DNA of 64,000 bases from NCBI RefSeq assembly GCF_001613345.1, contig NZ_BDCE01000070.1, positions 1-64,000 of the forward strand, read 5' to 3'. Both the position numbers and the translations under genes were made by a program. This DNA is from Nocardia uniformis NBRC 13702. Its GTDB lineage: Bacteria; Actinomycetota; Actinomycetes; Mycobacteriales; Mycobacteriaceae. A model generated the notes under the pieces. That model was not told the origin of the DNA, searched no databases, and saw only the letters and a program-made list of their open reading frames with translations. Below are positions 37,222-45,420 of this stretch, piece after piece. The first letter of the stretch is position 1. Each line of letters opens with the position of its first letter.

Positions 37222-38748
37222 GTGAGCATCGCAACCAAGGTCGTGGACGAGCAATTCCGCGCACTGCCGCTGACCGCGCTCGCCGACGCCGCCCTCTCGG
37301 CGGCGCGCGCGGCCGGGGCGAGTTACGCCGATCTGCGGGTCCATCGTCTCCTCACCCAGTCCATCCGGCTGCGCGACGGCCGAGTGGAAGCGATCAGCGA
37401 CAGCACCGATCTCGGCTTCGCGGTACGGGTAATCGTGGACGGCACCTGGGGTTTCGCCTCCCATGCGGTCTTGAGCCCGGACTCGGCGGTGGAGGTGGCG
37501 CGGCGCGCCGTCACGGTCGCCACCACATTGCGGGCCTTGAATCGCGAGCGCGTGGAGCTGGCCGCGGAGCCGGTGTACGACAGTGCGGAGTGGGTGTCGG
37601 CCTACGATATCGATCCGTTCGAGGTGCCCACGCCGGAGAAAACGGCGCTGCTGCTGGACTATTCGGCGCGTCTGCAGGCCGCCGACGGTGTCGACCACGT
37701 GACGGGATCGCTGCTGCAGGTCAAGGAGCAAACCTTCTACGCCGACACCTTCGGCTCGCGCATCACCCAGCAGCGGGTGCGGCTGCAACCGCAGTTCGAG
37801 GCCATTACCGTCGATCCGGCGGCGGGCGTGTTCGAGACCATGCGCACCCTCGCCGCCCCGGCCGGGCGTGGCTGGGAGTACGTCACCGGTGCGGACGGAA
37901 TCTGGGACTGGGCGGGCGAATTCGCACAGATGCCGGAGTGGCTGGCGGAGAAGGTGATGGCCCCGACCGTCATCCCTGGGTCGACCGACCTGGTTCTCGA
38001 CCCCTCCAACCTGTGGCTGACCATTCACGAATCCATCGGTCACGCCACCGAATACGACCGCGCCATCGGCTACGAATCCGCCTACGCGGGCACCTCCTTC
38101 GCCACCCCCGACCAGCTCGGCACCCTGCGGTACGGCACCCCGATCATGCGGGTGACCGGCGACCGCACCGAACCCCACGGTCTGGCGTCGGTCGGCTACG
38201 ACGATGAGGGCGTGGCCGGGCAGCAATGGGATCTGGTGCGCGACGGCATCCTGGTCGGCTATCAGCTCGATCGGGTCTTCGCGCCGCGTCTCGGACTCGA
38301 CCGTTCGAACGGCTGCTCGTATGCCGACTCCGCGCACCATGTGCCGATTCAGCGCATGGCAAATGTTTCGCTACAGCCGGATCCGGTCGCCGACACCACC
38401 ACCGCCGAACTGATCTCGCGGGTCGAGGACGGTCTCTACATTGTCGGCGACAAGTCCTGGTCGATCGATATGCAGCGCTACAACTTCCAGTTCACCGGTC
38501 AGCGGTTCTTCCGAATCCGCGACGGCGAGTTGGCCGGACAGGTGCGCGATGTCGCCTACCAGGCCACCACCACCGACTTCTGGGGGTCGATGGAGGCGGT
38601 CGGTGGCCCCTCGACCTGGGTGCTCGGCGGCGCGTTCAACTGTGGCAAGGCCCAACCCGGGCAGGTCGCGGCGGTCAGCCACGGCTGCCCGTCGGTTCTG
38701 GTGCGCGGTATCAACGTTCTCAATACGCGAGCCGAGGCGGGGCAGTGA
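37222..38748 (+). CDS. tldD: TldD-type metalloprotease
   Basis: A 508-residue TldD/PmbA-superfamily protein with the metalloprotease signature HESIGHATEYD (HExxxH) near residue 268, and the family C terminus YNFQFTGQRFFRIRDGELAGQVRDV (given in part: FTGQRFFRIRDGE). In E. coli TldD with TldE forms a protease that degrades unfolded peptides and matures microcin B17. The next gene encodes the catalytically inactive-type partner. GTG 37222 was chosen; TTG 37213 is in frame. No RiPP precursor is evident nearby. Confidence 0.93.
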   Translation: MSIATKVVDEQFRALPLTALADAALSAARAAGASYADLRVHRLLTQSIRLRDGRVEAISDSTDLGFAVRVIVDGTWGFASHAVLSPDSAVEVARRAVTVATTLRALNRERVELAAEPVYDSAEWVSAYDIDPFEVPTPEKTALLLDYSARLQAADGVDHVTGSLLQVKEQTFYADTFGSRITQQRVRLQPQFEAITVDPAAGVFETMRTLAAPAGRGWEYVTGADGIWDWAGEFAQMPEWLAEKVMAPTVIPGSTDLVLDPSNLWLTIHESIGHATEYDRAIGYESAYAGTSFATPDQLGTLRYGTPIMRVTGDRTEPHGLASVGYDDEGVAGQQWDLVRDGILVGYQLDRVFAPRLGLDRSNGCSYADSAHHVPIQRMANVSLQPDPVADTTTAELISRVEDGLYIVGDKSWSIDMQRYNFQFTGQRFFRIRDGELAGQVRDVAYQATTTDFWGSMEAVGGPSTWVLGGAFNCGKAQPGQVAAVSHGCPSVLVRGINVLNTRAEAGQ

Positions 38749-38830
38749 GCGACTCGGTGAGTATCGAACGCAGCCATCGGACCGGTGCGGTGAGCGCCGC
38801 GCATCGGGCCGCGAATATGAAGGGGGCGCG

Positions 38831-40282
38831 GTGAACACGCCGAGCGGACAGGACAGCACCGTGGGGTCGGCCGCAGTCGCGAGCATGCTCCCCGCACCCG
38901 AGGTCGTGGAGCTCGCCCTGCGGCTCTCGCGCGCGGACGAGGCCATGGTTATTGTCACCGACGCCCATGACGCGTCCCTGCGGTGGGCCGGAAATTCCAT
39001 GACCACCAATGGTTCCTCGGTCTCCCGGGAGTGGGCGGTGGTCTCGATCTTCCGGGATGGTCCGACCGTGGCGCGGGTCGGCAATGTCGGCTCCACCAGT
39101 GTCGATGCCGACGAGATCGAGGCCGTGGTGCGCGCGAGCGAGGAGGCCGCCCGCACCGCCGCACCGGCCAAAGACGCCATGGCGCTGCTGGATCCGGAGT
39201 CCCTCGGTGCCGACAGCCTGGACTGGATGCTGTCCTGGGACGGCTCTCCCGCCACCACCGATATCACCGTCTTCGAGGGCCTGGCCCGCGATCTCGCGAG
39301 GGGTTTCGACGGCGCGGATCGGCTGTACGGTTTCGCCCATCACCAGGTGCATTCCAGCTGGCTGGGCACCTCGGCCGGGGTGCGTCGGCGCTGGGTGCAG
39401 CCGACCGGTTCGGTGGAGATCAATGGCAAGCGCGGCGCGGGCACCGATCTCGCCAGCGCGTGGGTCGGCGCGGGCACCACGGATTTCGCCGATATCGACA
39501 CGCCCGCGCTCCTGGCGGAGCTGTCGCGGCGGCTCGATTGGTCGAAGCGGCGCGTGGAGCTGCCCGCCGGACGCTACGAAATCCTGCTGCCGCCTTCGGC
39601 GGTCGCCGACCTGATGATCTATATGGCGTGGTCCATGGAGGGCCGCGGCGCGCACGAGGGCCATACGGCGTTCTCGCGCCCGGGTGGCACCCGAATCGGT
39701 GAGCGGCTCACCGATATTCCGCTCACCCTGTATTCCGATCCGGGCGCGGCGGGGCTGGAGTACCGGCCGTTCGTCGCCACCACGTCCTCGTCGGAGTCGT
39801 TGTCGGTCTTCGATAACGGCCTCACCGCGCAGCGTGCCGACTGGATTCGCGAGGGTGTGATCGAATCCCTCGTCTATCCGCGCGCCACCGCCGCCGAATT
39901 CGGTGCCCCCGTCACGGTTCCGGGCGGGAACCTGCTCATGACCGGTGGTTCCGACGCCTCGCTCGCCGAGATGATCGCCGGTACCGAGCGCGGACTGCTG
40001 CTCACCTGTCTCTGGTATATCCGCGAGGTGGATCCGGCCTCGCTGCTGCTGACGGGGCTCACCCGCGACGGGGTGTATCTCGTGGAGAACGGTGAGGTGA
40101 CCGCGGCGGTCAATAACTTCCGCTTCAATGAGAGCCCCCTCGATCTGCTGCGGCGCGTCACCGAGGCGGGCCGCACCGAGATCACGCTGCCGCGCGAGTG
40201 GAAGGACTGGTTCACCCGAACCGCCATGCCCGCCGTACGCATTCCGGACTTCCACATGTCGTCGGTGAGCCAGGCGACCTGA
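38831..40282 (+). CDS. TldE/PmbA-type metalloprotease subunit
   Basis: A 483-residue TldD/PmbA-family protein lacking the HExxxH motif, as expected for the TldE partner that forms the heterodimeric peptidase with TldD. Family features: SREWAVVSIFRDG, HEGHTAFSRPGGTRIGERLTD and the C-terminal ENGEVTAAVNNFRFNESPLDLL (given in part: NNFRFNESP). GTG 38831 follows GGGGGCG. It lies 82 bases after tldD and is presumably co-transcribed. A tandem 30-bp repeat lies beyond its stop. Confidence 0.92.
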   Translation: MNTPSGQDSTVGSAAVASMLPAPEVVELALRLSRADEAMVIVTDAHDASLRWAGNSMTTNGSSVSREWAVVSIFRDGPTVARVGNVGSTSVDADEIEAVVRASEEAARTAAPAKDAMALLDPESLGADSLDWMLSWDGSPATTDITVFEGLARDLARGFDGADRLYGFAHHQVHSSWLGTSAGVRRRWVQPTGSVEINGKRGAGTDLASAWVGAGTTDFADIDTPALLAELSRRLDWSKRRVELPAGRYEILLPPSAVADLMIYMAWSMEGRGAHEGHTAFSRPGGTRIGERLTDIPLTLYSDPGAAGLEYRPFVATTSSSESLSVFDNGLTAQRADWIREGVIESLVYPRATAAEFGAPVTVPGGNLLMTGGSDASLAEMIAGTERGLLLTCLWYIREVDPASLLLTGLTRDGVYLVENGEVTAAVNNFRFNESPLDLLRRVTEAGRTEITLPREWKDWFTRTAMPAVRIPDFHMSSVSQAT

Positions 40283-40320
40283 TACCGGTGCCAGGGGCCT
40301 CGGGCGGGGCGGGCGGCCAC

Positions 40321-40455
40321 GATCGCCCGCTCGCACGAGGGTGGCGGGCAGGATCACCCGCAGGCATGCGCGGGGGCGAGGATCACTCCCGGGCACGAGC
40401 GTGGCGGCGAGGATCACCCCCGGACACGAGCAGGGCGGCGCGAATCACCCCCGGG
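40321..40455. repeat. imperfect ~30-bp tandem repeat
   Basis: Four full copies and one partial copy of a unit beginning gatcac.cccgggcacgag.gtggcgg start at 40321, 40352, 40381, 40412 and 40443 (periods 31, 29, 31, 31). It fills the space between the convergent tldE and monooxygenase genes; the last unit overlaps the monooxygenase stop codon. No spacers, so not CRISPR. Confidence 0.75.
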
Positions 40456-42061
40456 CGGGTGGCTTGAATTCGACGTATCCCTGCGCGGCCACATCGCCGC
40501 AGATCTGCCGGTAGAACACCCAGCCGCCCATGAACATCGGGTATCCGCGCGGTTTGCCCGGCACATTCGCGCCGTTGTAGTACGACGATTCGGTATTCGC
40601 GTAGGCGGGGATGGCGGCGGCCAGCTGTGCCACGAGCTCGGTCCAACTGTCCTGTGCCCGCTCAGTCGGCTCGAATTCCTCGATACCGGCTGCCCGCAGG
40701 TGGTCGAGGCAGTTCAGCAGCCACTCCACCTGTTGTTCGGCGAGCGCGATGGCCATCACCACGATCGAGGGGCTGCCGGGACCGCCGACCATCAGCAGGT
40801 TCGGGAATCCGGCGACGCCGTAGCCGAGGTAGGTGCGGGGGCCGTCGGACCACAGCTCCCGCAAGGACTTTCCGCCGCGGCCGCGAATATCGATGCGGTT
40901 GATCGCGCCGGTGATGGCGTCGTAGCCATTGGCGTAGACGATCACGTCGGTCTCGTATTCGATACCGCTGGTGAGTGTGATTCCGGTGGGCGTGATCTCG
41001 GCGATCGGATCGCTGCGGATATCGACCAGATCGACATTGTCGCGGTTGAACGTCTCGTAGTATCCGTGATCGACGCACGGCCGTTTACCGACATAGGGGT
41101 GGTCACGCGGAGTCAGGAGGTCGGCGCGGTGCCGATCGCCGATCTGCTCGCGAATCTTCGCCCGAATGAAGTCGGCGACCAGCCCATTGGCGTCCATTTT
41201 CAGTGCCACGTCGGAGAACGCCACCGCCATCTCGAACGAACCACCCAGCGCCCACTGCTCTTCGAGGCGGGCGCGCTGCTCGGATTCGGTCATATCAGTG
41301 GAGGCCAGGTCGGTGGAGTGCAGATTCAGTCCGGCGTGTGAATTCCGTTGCGCCGCCGGAACGGTCGGGTAGTCGCGTTTGACCCGTTCGATTTCCTCGG
41401 CGGTCAAGGGCCGATTGCGGCCGGGCACACTGAAATTGGCGGTGCGCTGGAATACCGTGAGCCGTGCCGCCTGTTCGGCGACCACCGGGATCAATTGCAC
41501 CCCGGATGATCCCGTGCCGACGACGGCGACTCGTTTACCGCGCAGATCGACCGGTTCATGCGGCCACATCTGGGTCCGATAGGACTCCCCGGTGAACCGC
41601 TCGACGCCCGGGAACGGCGGCTCGAGGGGTGCCGACAGCCCACCGGTGGCGAAAATCAGGTAGCGGGACCGGAACCGCTCCCCCGATTCGATGGCGACAT
41701 CCCACCGCACCGAGTTCTCGTCGTAGTCGGCGGTGACCACCCGGGCGCCGGTCCGGATATCGCGGCGCAGATCGAACCGCTCCACGACATGGTCGACATA
41801 GCGCAGGATCTCCGGTTGCGCCGCATACCTTTCCGTCCAGGTCCATTCCTGTTCGAGCTCCGGGGAGAAGGAGTACGAATAGTCGATGCTCTCCGCATCG
41901 CAGCGCGCACCCGGATAGGTATTCCAGTACCAGGTGCCGCCGATCCCGTCGGCTGCCTCCAACACCCGTACCGAATATCCCTGCTGCCGGAATCGGTGCA
42001 GTGTGTACAGCCCGGAGAATCCGGCACCCACGATGAGAACATCGAATTCCTCGACCGCCAT
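40445..42061 (-). CDS. flavin monooxygenase, Baeyer-Villiger type
   Basis: A 538-residue FAD/NADPH monooxygenase. FAD-binding GAGFSG at residues 12-17, GGTWYWNTYPGARCD (cyclohexanone-monooxygenase-like) at 41-55, and NADPH-binding GTGSSG at 182-187. The Baeyer-Villiger fingerprint FxGxxxHxxxWP appears as FTGESYRTQMWP (156-167), with Arg162 in place of the usual His. Overall pattern still points to Baeyer-Villiger oxidation of ketones or a close relative. ATG 42061. A MerR gene lies 150 bases upstream on the same strand. Confidence 0.92.
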   Translation of the reverse strand: MAVEEFDVLIVGAGFSGLYTLHRFRQQGYSVRVLEAADGIGGTWYWNTYPGARCDAESIDYSYSFSPELEQEWTWTERYAAQPEILRYVDHVVERFDLRRDIRTGARVVTADYDENSVRWDVAIESGERFRSRYLIFATGGLSAPLEPPFPGVERFTGESYRTQMWPHEPVDLRGKRVAVVGTGSSGVQLIPVVAEQAARLTVFQRTANFSVPGRNRPLTAEEIERVKRDYPTVPAAQRNSHAGLNLHSTDLASTDMTESEQRARLEEQWALGGSFEMAVAFSDVALKMDANGLVADFIRAKIREQIGDRHRADLLTPRDHPYVGKRPCVDHGYYETFNRDNVDLVDIRSDPIAEITPTGITLTSGIEYETDVIVYANGYDAITGAINRIDIRGRGGKSLRELWSDGPRTYLGYGVAGFPNLLMVGGPGSPSIVVMAIALAEQQVEWLLNCLDHLRAAGIEEFEPTERAQDSWTELVAQLAAAIPAYANTESSYYNGANVPGKPRGYPMFMGGWVFYRQICGDVAAQGYVEFKPPARG

Positions 42062-42215
42062 GATCAACTCGCAATTCTGCTCGAGGAGAAGGTAGAACGT
42101 GTTCCACCGTAGGCGGCGATCGCGCACCGACAGGGTGGTTCGGCGCACTGTCCCGGCGTGCGGGACGCCGGGTTGCCAAACTGGGCTGAGCCGTCCCCGT
42201 CGAACTCACCGCCGC

Positions 42216-42623
42216 TCAGGCGGTGACGGACTCCCGCTCAGCACCGTCGAAAGGCGGATAGTTCTCGCCACCGGTTCGCGCGGCCGCGTCGATGTAATCG
42301 GCCAGAGCGTGGCGGGAGCGAGCGAGCTTGTCGATCTGATCGTCGATTCGCCGCAGCCGAGACCGCATCGCGGTCAACAACTCCGGGCATCCGGGCAGCT
42401 CCGGGGCCTCGCCGACCGCGCAGGGCAGCAGATACGCGATGTCCTCGGACGACAGCCCCGCGTCGAGCAGGTGCCGGATCTGCTTCACCCGCAGTATGGC
42501 GCCCTCGTCGTACTCCCGGTAGCCATTCGTGCCGCGGTCCGCCTCCAGGAGACCCTGTGCCTCGTAGTAGCGCAGCTGATGGGCATTGACGCCCGCCCGC
42601 CGACTCAATTCACCGATCCGCAT
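42216..42623 (-). CDS. MerR-family transcriptional regulator
   Basis: A 135-residue MerR protein: MRIGELSRRAGVNAHQLRYYEAQGLL HTH-wing start (given in part: AGVNAHQLRYYEAQGLL), the YREYDEG wing and a coiled-coil dimerisation helix. The effector region contains two cysteines (LPCAVGEAPELPGC). ATG 42623. It is divergent from the imine-reductase-like gene; the intervening promoter has the long spacer typical of MerR targets. Confidence 0.92.
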   Translation of the reverse strand: MRIGELSRRAGVNAHQLRYYEAQGLLEADRGTNGYREYDEGAILRVKQIRHLLDAGLSSEDIAYLLPCAVGEAPELPGCPELLTAMRSRLRRIDDQIDKLARSRHALADYIDAAARTGGENYPPFDGAERESVTA

Positions 42624-42634
42624 CGAATCCTCAC

Positions 42635-42672
42635 TTGACCTTCACACCGGTATCAACGTTGATGATGCTGTC
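42635..42672 (+). promoter_or_regulatory. MerR-type promoter with elongated spacer
   Basis: TTGACC (42635-42640) and TGATGA (42660-42665) are 19 bases apart, the overlong spacing MerR proteins compensate for. A perfect palindrome atcaacgttgat (42652-42663) overlaps the -10. The predicted start point falls at or next to the ATG at 42673, so the transcript may be leaderless. Confidence 0.5.
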
Positions 42673-43557
42673 ATGACCGACACCACCGAAACACCCGTGA
42701 CAGTTATCGGACTCGGGCTGATGGGCCAGGCACTCGCCCACGCCTTTCTGAAAGCAGGGCATCCCACCACTGTATGGAACCGGACGGGGGCCAAGGCCGA
42801 CGATCTGATCCGCGAGGGTGCACGGCTGGCACCGACCGTCGCCGAAGCGCTTACGGCGGGTTCGCTCACGGTCATCTGCGTCACCGACTACCCGGCCATG
42901 TACGAACTGCTCGGTGCGAGCGATATCGAGCTGGACGGCACCATGTTGATCAACCTGACCTCGGGTGACTCGGCGCAGGCTCGGGAAGCCGCCGACTGGG
43001 CCGAAAAGCGCGGTGCCCGGTACCTGGATGGCGCGATCATGGCCGTCCCACCCGCGATCGGGACCGCCGAGGCGGTGATTCTGCACAGCGGGCCGGAGTC
43101 GGACTTCGACGCGCACAAGTCGACCCTGGACGCGCTCGGCACCATTACCTACCTCGGCGCGGATCACGGGCTGGCGTCGCTGTACGACATGGCAGGTCTC
43201 GCCATGATGTGGAGCGTCTTGAACGCCTGGCTACAGGGCACCGCCATGCTCCGGACGGCCGGTATCGACGCCGCGACGTTCGCTCCCTTCGCGCAGCAGA
43301 TCGCCACCGGTGTGGCCGAATGGCTGCCCGGCTACGCCGAACAGATCGACAGCGGCTCCTTCCCGGCCGAAGTGTCGGCGCTGGAGACCGACGCGCGGGC
43401 CATGACGCATCTGATCGAGGAAAGCGAGGCGGTGGGTGTCAACGCCGAACTGCCGAGGCTGATCAAGGCGATGGCCGACCGCTCGATCGCCGCCGGACAC
43501 GGCGGTGAGCAGTATCCGGTGCTGATCGAGGAGTTCAGCAAGCCCGGCGACGCCTGA
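42673..43557 (+). CDS. NAD(P)-dependent reductase, imine-reductase/6PGDH-like
   Basis: A 294-residue beta-hydroxyacid-dehydrogenase-superfamily protein. The Rossmann motif VIGLGLMGQALAHAFLKAGH is followed by VWNRT (Arg suits NADP). The C-terminal helical domain (LYDMAGLAMMWSVLNAWLQG) resembles imine reductases of actinomycetes, which reduce cyclic imines. ATG 42673 has no ribosome-binding site, consistent with a leaderless start. Divergent MerR is the probable regulator. Confidence 0.88.
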   Translation: MTDTTETPVTVIGLGLMGQALAHAFLKAGHPTTVWNRTGAKADDLIREGARLAPTVAEALTAGSLTVICVTDYPAMYELLGASDIELDGTMLINLTSGDSAQAREAADWAEKRGARYLDGAIMAVPPAIGTAEAVILHSGPESDFDAHKSTLDALGTITYLGADHGLASLYDMAGLAMMWSVLNAWLQGTAMLRTAGIDAATFAPFAQQIATGVAEWLPGYAEQIDSGSFPAEVSALETDARAMTHLIEESEAVGVNAELPRLIKAMADRSIAAGHGGEQYPVLIEEFSKPGDA

Positions 43558-43631
43558 CCGAGCCCGACCGACGGCGGCGGCCTCCTCTCTCGACAGCTCG
43601 ATTCGCGAGAAGGTCGCCGACTATGGGACTC

Positions 43632-43643
43632 CACATATATGTG
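43632..43643. promoter_or_regulatory. PadR-type palindromic operator
   Basis: cacatatatgtg, a perfect 12-bp palindrome with the ATGT/ACAT-like ends typical of PadR sites, lies 16 bases before the padR ATG at 43659. Probably autoregulatory. Confidence 0.6.
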
Positions 43644-43658
43644 CGCTAACCTATATCC

Positions 43659-44189
43659 ATGTCCCTGCGGCACGCGATCCTCGGGCTCCTGTCCATCAAG
43701 CCGATGAGCGGCTACGAGTTGAAGAAGGTGATCGACGAGAGCGTCGGGCATTTCTGGTCGACGGATCAGTCGCAGGTGTATCGCACACTCGCGGATCTGG
43801 TGGACGGCGGGCTGGCTTCGCGGCGCACGATCGTGCAGGAGGAGCGCCCGAATATGCACGTACACAGCGTGACCGACCGCGGCCTGGCCGAGCTGGACTC
43901 CTGGCTCACCGCACCGCTGCGGATGCCGCCGACGCGCGATCCATTCCTGGCGCGCCTGTTCTTCGCGGACCGGTTACCGCCCGAGCGGATCCGCGAACTC
44001 CTCGATGCCCGGCGACGGGAGCTGAGCGAGGAGTTGGCGGCATTGGAGACGCTCGCCGTCCCCGCCGAGGCCGCCGATCTCGGGCAGGAGCTGCGGTTGG
44101 CCACGCTCGACTACGGCATCAGCGTGGGCAGGGCCGAAATCGCCTGGCTCGATAGCACGCAACGGCGGCTGGAACGGATTACGCCATGA
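43659..44189 (+). CDS. PadR-family transcriptional regulator
   Basis: A 176-residue PadR regulator: MSLRHAILGLLSIKPMSGYELKK start (given in part: ILGLLSIKPMSGYELKK), winged helix QVYRTLADLVDGGLASRR and a C-terminal VirulenceReg helical domain. ATG 43659. Its stop overlaps the next gene's start (ATGA), so the serine hydrolase is translated with it; a palindromic operator upstream suggests that the pair is induced together. Confidence 0.93.
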   Translation: MSLRHAILGLLSIKPMSGYELKKVIDESVGHFWSTDQSQVYRTLADLVDGGLASRRTIVQEERPNMHVHSVTDRGLAELDSWLTAPLRMPPTRDPFLARLFFADRLPPERIRELLDARRRELSEELAALETLAVPAEAADLGQELRLATLDYGISVGRAEIAWLDSTQRRLERITP

Positions 44190-45265
44190 GAACGCCCAGC
44201 TCGACCGAACTCGATCGCATCGCGGCGCGCTGCGCCGCCAAGCCGAAGGTATCGGCGTTCGGCGCCGCGATCGAACAGCCGTCGACCGGATTCACCTGGG
44301 AGTACGGCGAATCCAAGCGGCCGTACTTCATCGCGAGTATCACCAAGCTCTATACCGTCGCGATGATAATGCAGCTGCGCGATGAGCGGGCCCTCACCCT
44401 CGACACCCGCGCGGCGGAGATTCTCGGTGTGGACACGATGCGCGGGCTGAACGTGCACGACGGTCACGACTATGGTCCGGCGGTCACGGTACGCGAGCTG
44501 CTGAGTCAAACCTCCGGCATACCTGACTATTACGATCAGAAGCGGCCGGACGGCACCACTTTCGCCGACGATATGATCCGGGCCGACGCCGCCTGGAGTT
44601 TCGACGACTTTCTCGACATGGCCAGGAGTCTGCCGAGCCGATTCACCCCCTCCGAGCCGGGCCGGGCGCAGTACTGCGACACCAACTACCAGCTACTCGG
44701 GCGAGTCATCGAGGTCGCCACCGCCGGGAGCTTCGCGGACGCGCTGCGTCGCCGCGTGCTCGAACCGCTTGGCCTGCAACATACCTGGCTGTTCACTCCG
44801 CAAACCCTGGACCGCTATGACGAGGTCGCACCACTGCGACACGGCCGCATCCCACTGCGTATCCCGAAAACCATCGCTTCATTCCCCCCGGACGGCGCGG
44901 TGGTGTCGACGGCCACCGACCAACTACGTTTCCTGCGCGCCTTCATCACCGGCGAACTGTTCCCCGCCCAGTACCTCACCGAGATGACCGCACAGTGGAA
45001 TTCGGTGTTCTCACCCCTGGTTCCCATCCACTACGGCGTAGGTCTGATGCGCTACCGCCAGCCCCGCTGGCAAACCCCCTTCGCCCCGGCCCCGGCCATG
45101 ATCGGCCACTCCGGAGCCTTCGGCACCGTCCTCTACTATGTCCCCGACCGCGACCTCTATCTCGCCGCCACCGTCAACCAGATGCGCGCCGTCAGCCTCC
45201 CCCACATCCTCCTACTGCGACTCGCGTACCGATTCCGTCGACAAACAGTGCGGACCAGCGCCTGA
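44186..45265 (+). CDS. serine hydrolase of the beta-lactamase / PBP4* family
   Basis: A 359-residue class C beta-lactamase-fold hydrolase. SxxK motif in IASITKLYT, YxN motif in YCDTNYQLLG and the third-box analogue HSGAFG. There is no signal peptide, so it is likely a cytosolic esterase or peptidase rather than a resistance enzyme. The ATG overlaps the padR stop by four bases, implying control by that regulator. A palindromic repeat element follows the stop. Confidence 0.9.
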   Translation: MRTPSSTELDRIAARCAAKPKVSAFGAAIEQPSTGFTWEYGESKRPYFIASITKLYTVAMIMQLRDERALTLDTRAAEILGVDTMRGLNVHDGHDYGPAVTVRELLSQTSGIPDYYDQKRPDGTTFADDMIRADAAWSFDDFLDMARSLPSRFTPSEPGRAQYCDTNYQLLGRVIEVATAGSFADALRRRVLEPLGLQHTWLFTPQTLDRYDEVAPLRHGRIPLRIPKTIASFPPDGAVVSTATDQLRFLRAFITGELFPAQYLTEMTAQWNSVFSPLVPIHYGVGLMRYRQPRWQTPFAPAPAMIGHSGAFGTVLYYVPDRDLYLAATVNQMRAVSLPHILLLRLAYRFRRQTVRTSA

Positions 45266-45298
45266 GCGGCTGGATAGAAGTCCCGAACGCCCCGCCCT

Positions 45299-45384
45299 CG
45301 TCATTCCGGCATGCCTTTGGCCGGAATCCACACCCGAATGGCACCGCACAGTGTGGATTCCGGCCAAAAGCGCGCCGGAATGAC
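45299..45384. repeat. 86-bp palindromic repeat element, copy 1
   Basis: Outer arms cgtcattccggc (45299-45310) and gccggaatgacg (45373-45384), inner arms 45316-45333 and 45351-45368, all pairing exactly around a 17-base loop. A related, more decayed copy lies at 49602-49691. It sits between the serine hydrolase and a convergent gene and may double as a terminator. REP/MITE-like; it encodes nothing. Confidence 0.85.
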
Positions 45385-45420
45385 GGGGTGAGTACGCCGT
45401 GAATCATGGTGGATATCGCG

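Noticed and set aside
38746..38834. Short frame between tldD and tldE as a RiPP precursor
   Set aside because: It is the tail of an out-of-frame ORF across tldD, with no leader/core character or ribosome-binding site.
40321..40455. 30-bp repeat resembling a CRISPR repeat
   Set aside because: Copies are contiguous without spacers and no cas genes are present.
44186..45265. True beta-lactamase resistance gene
   Set aside because: Has SxxK and YxN but no signal peptide or KTG box; coupling to PadR fits a cytosolic esterase/peptidase better.
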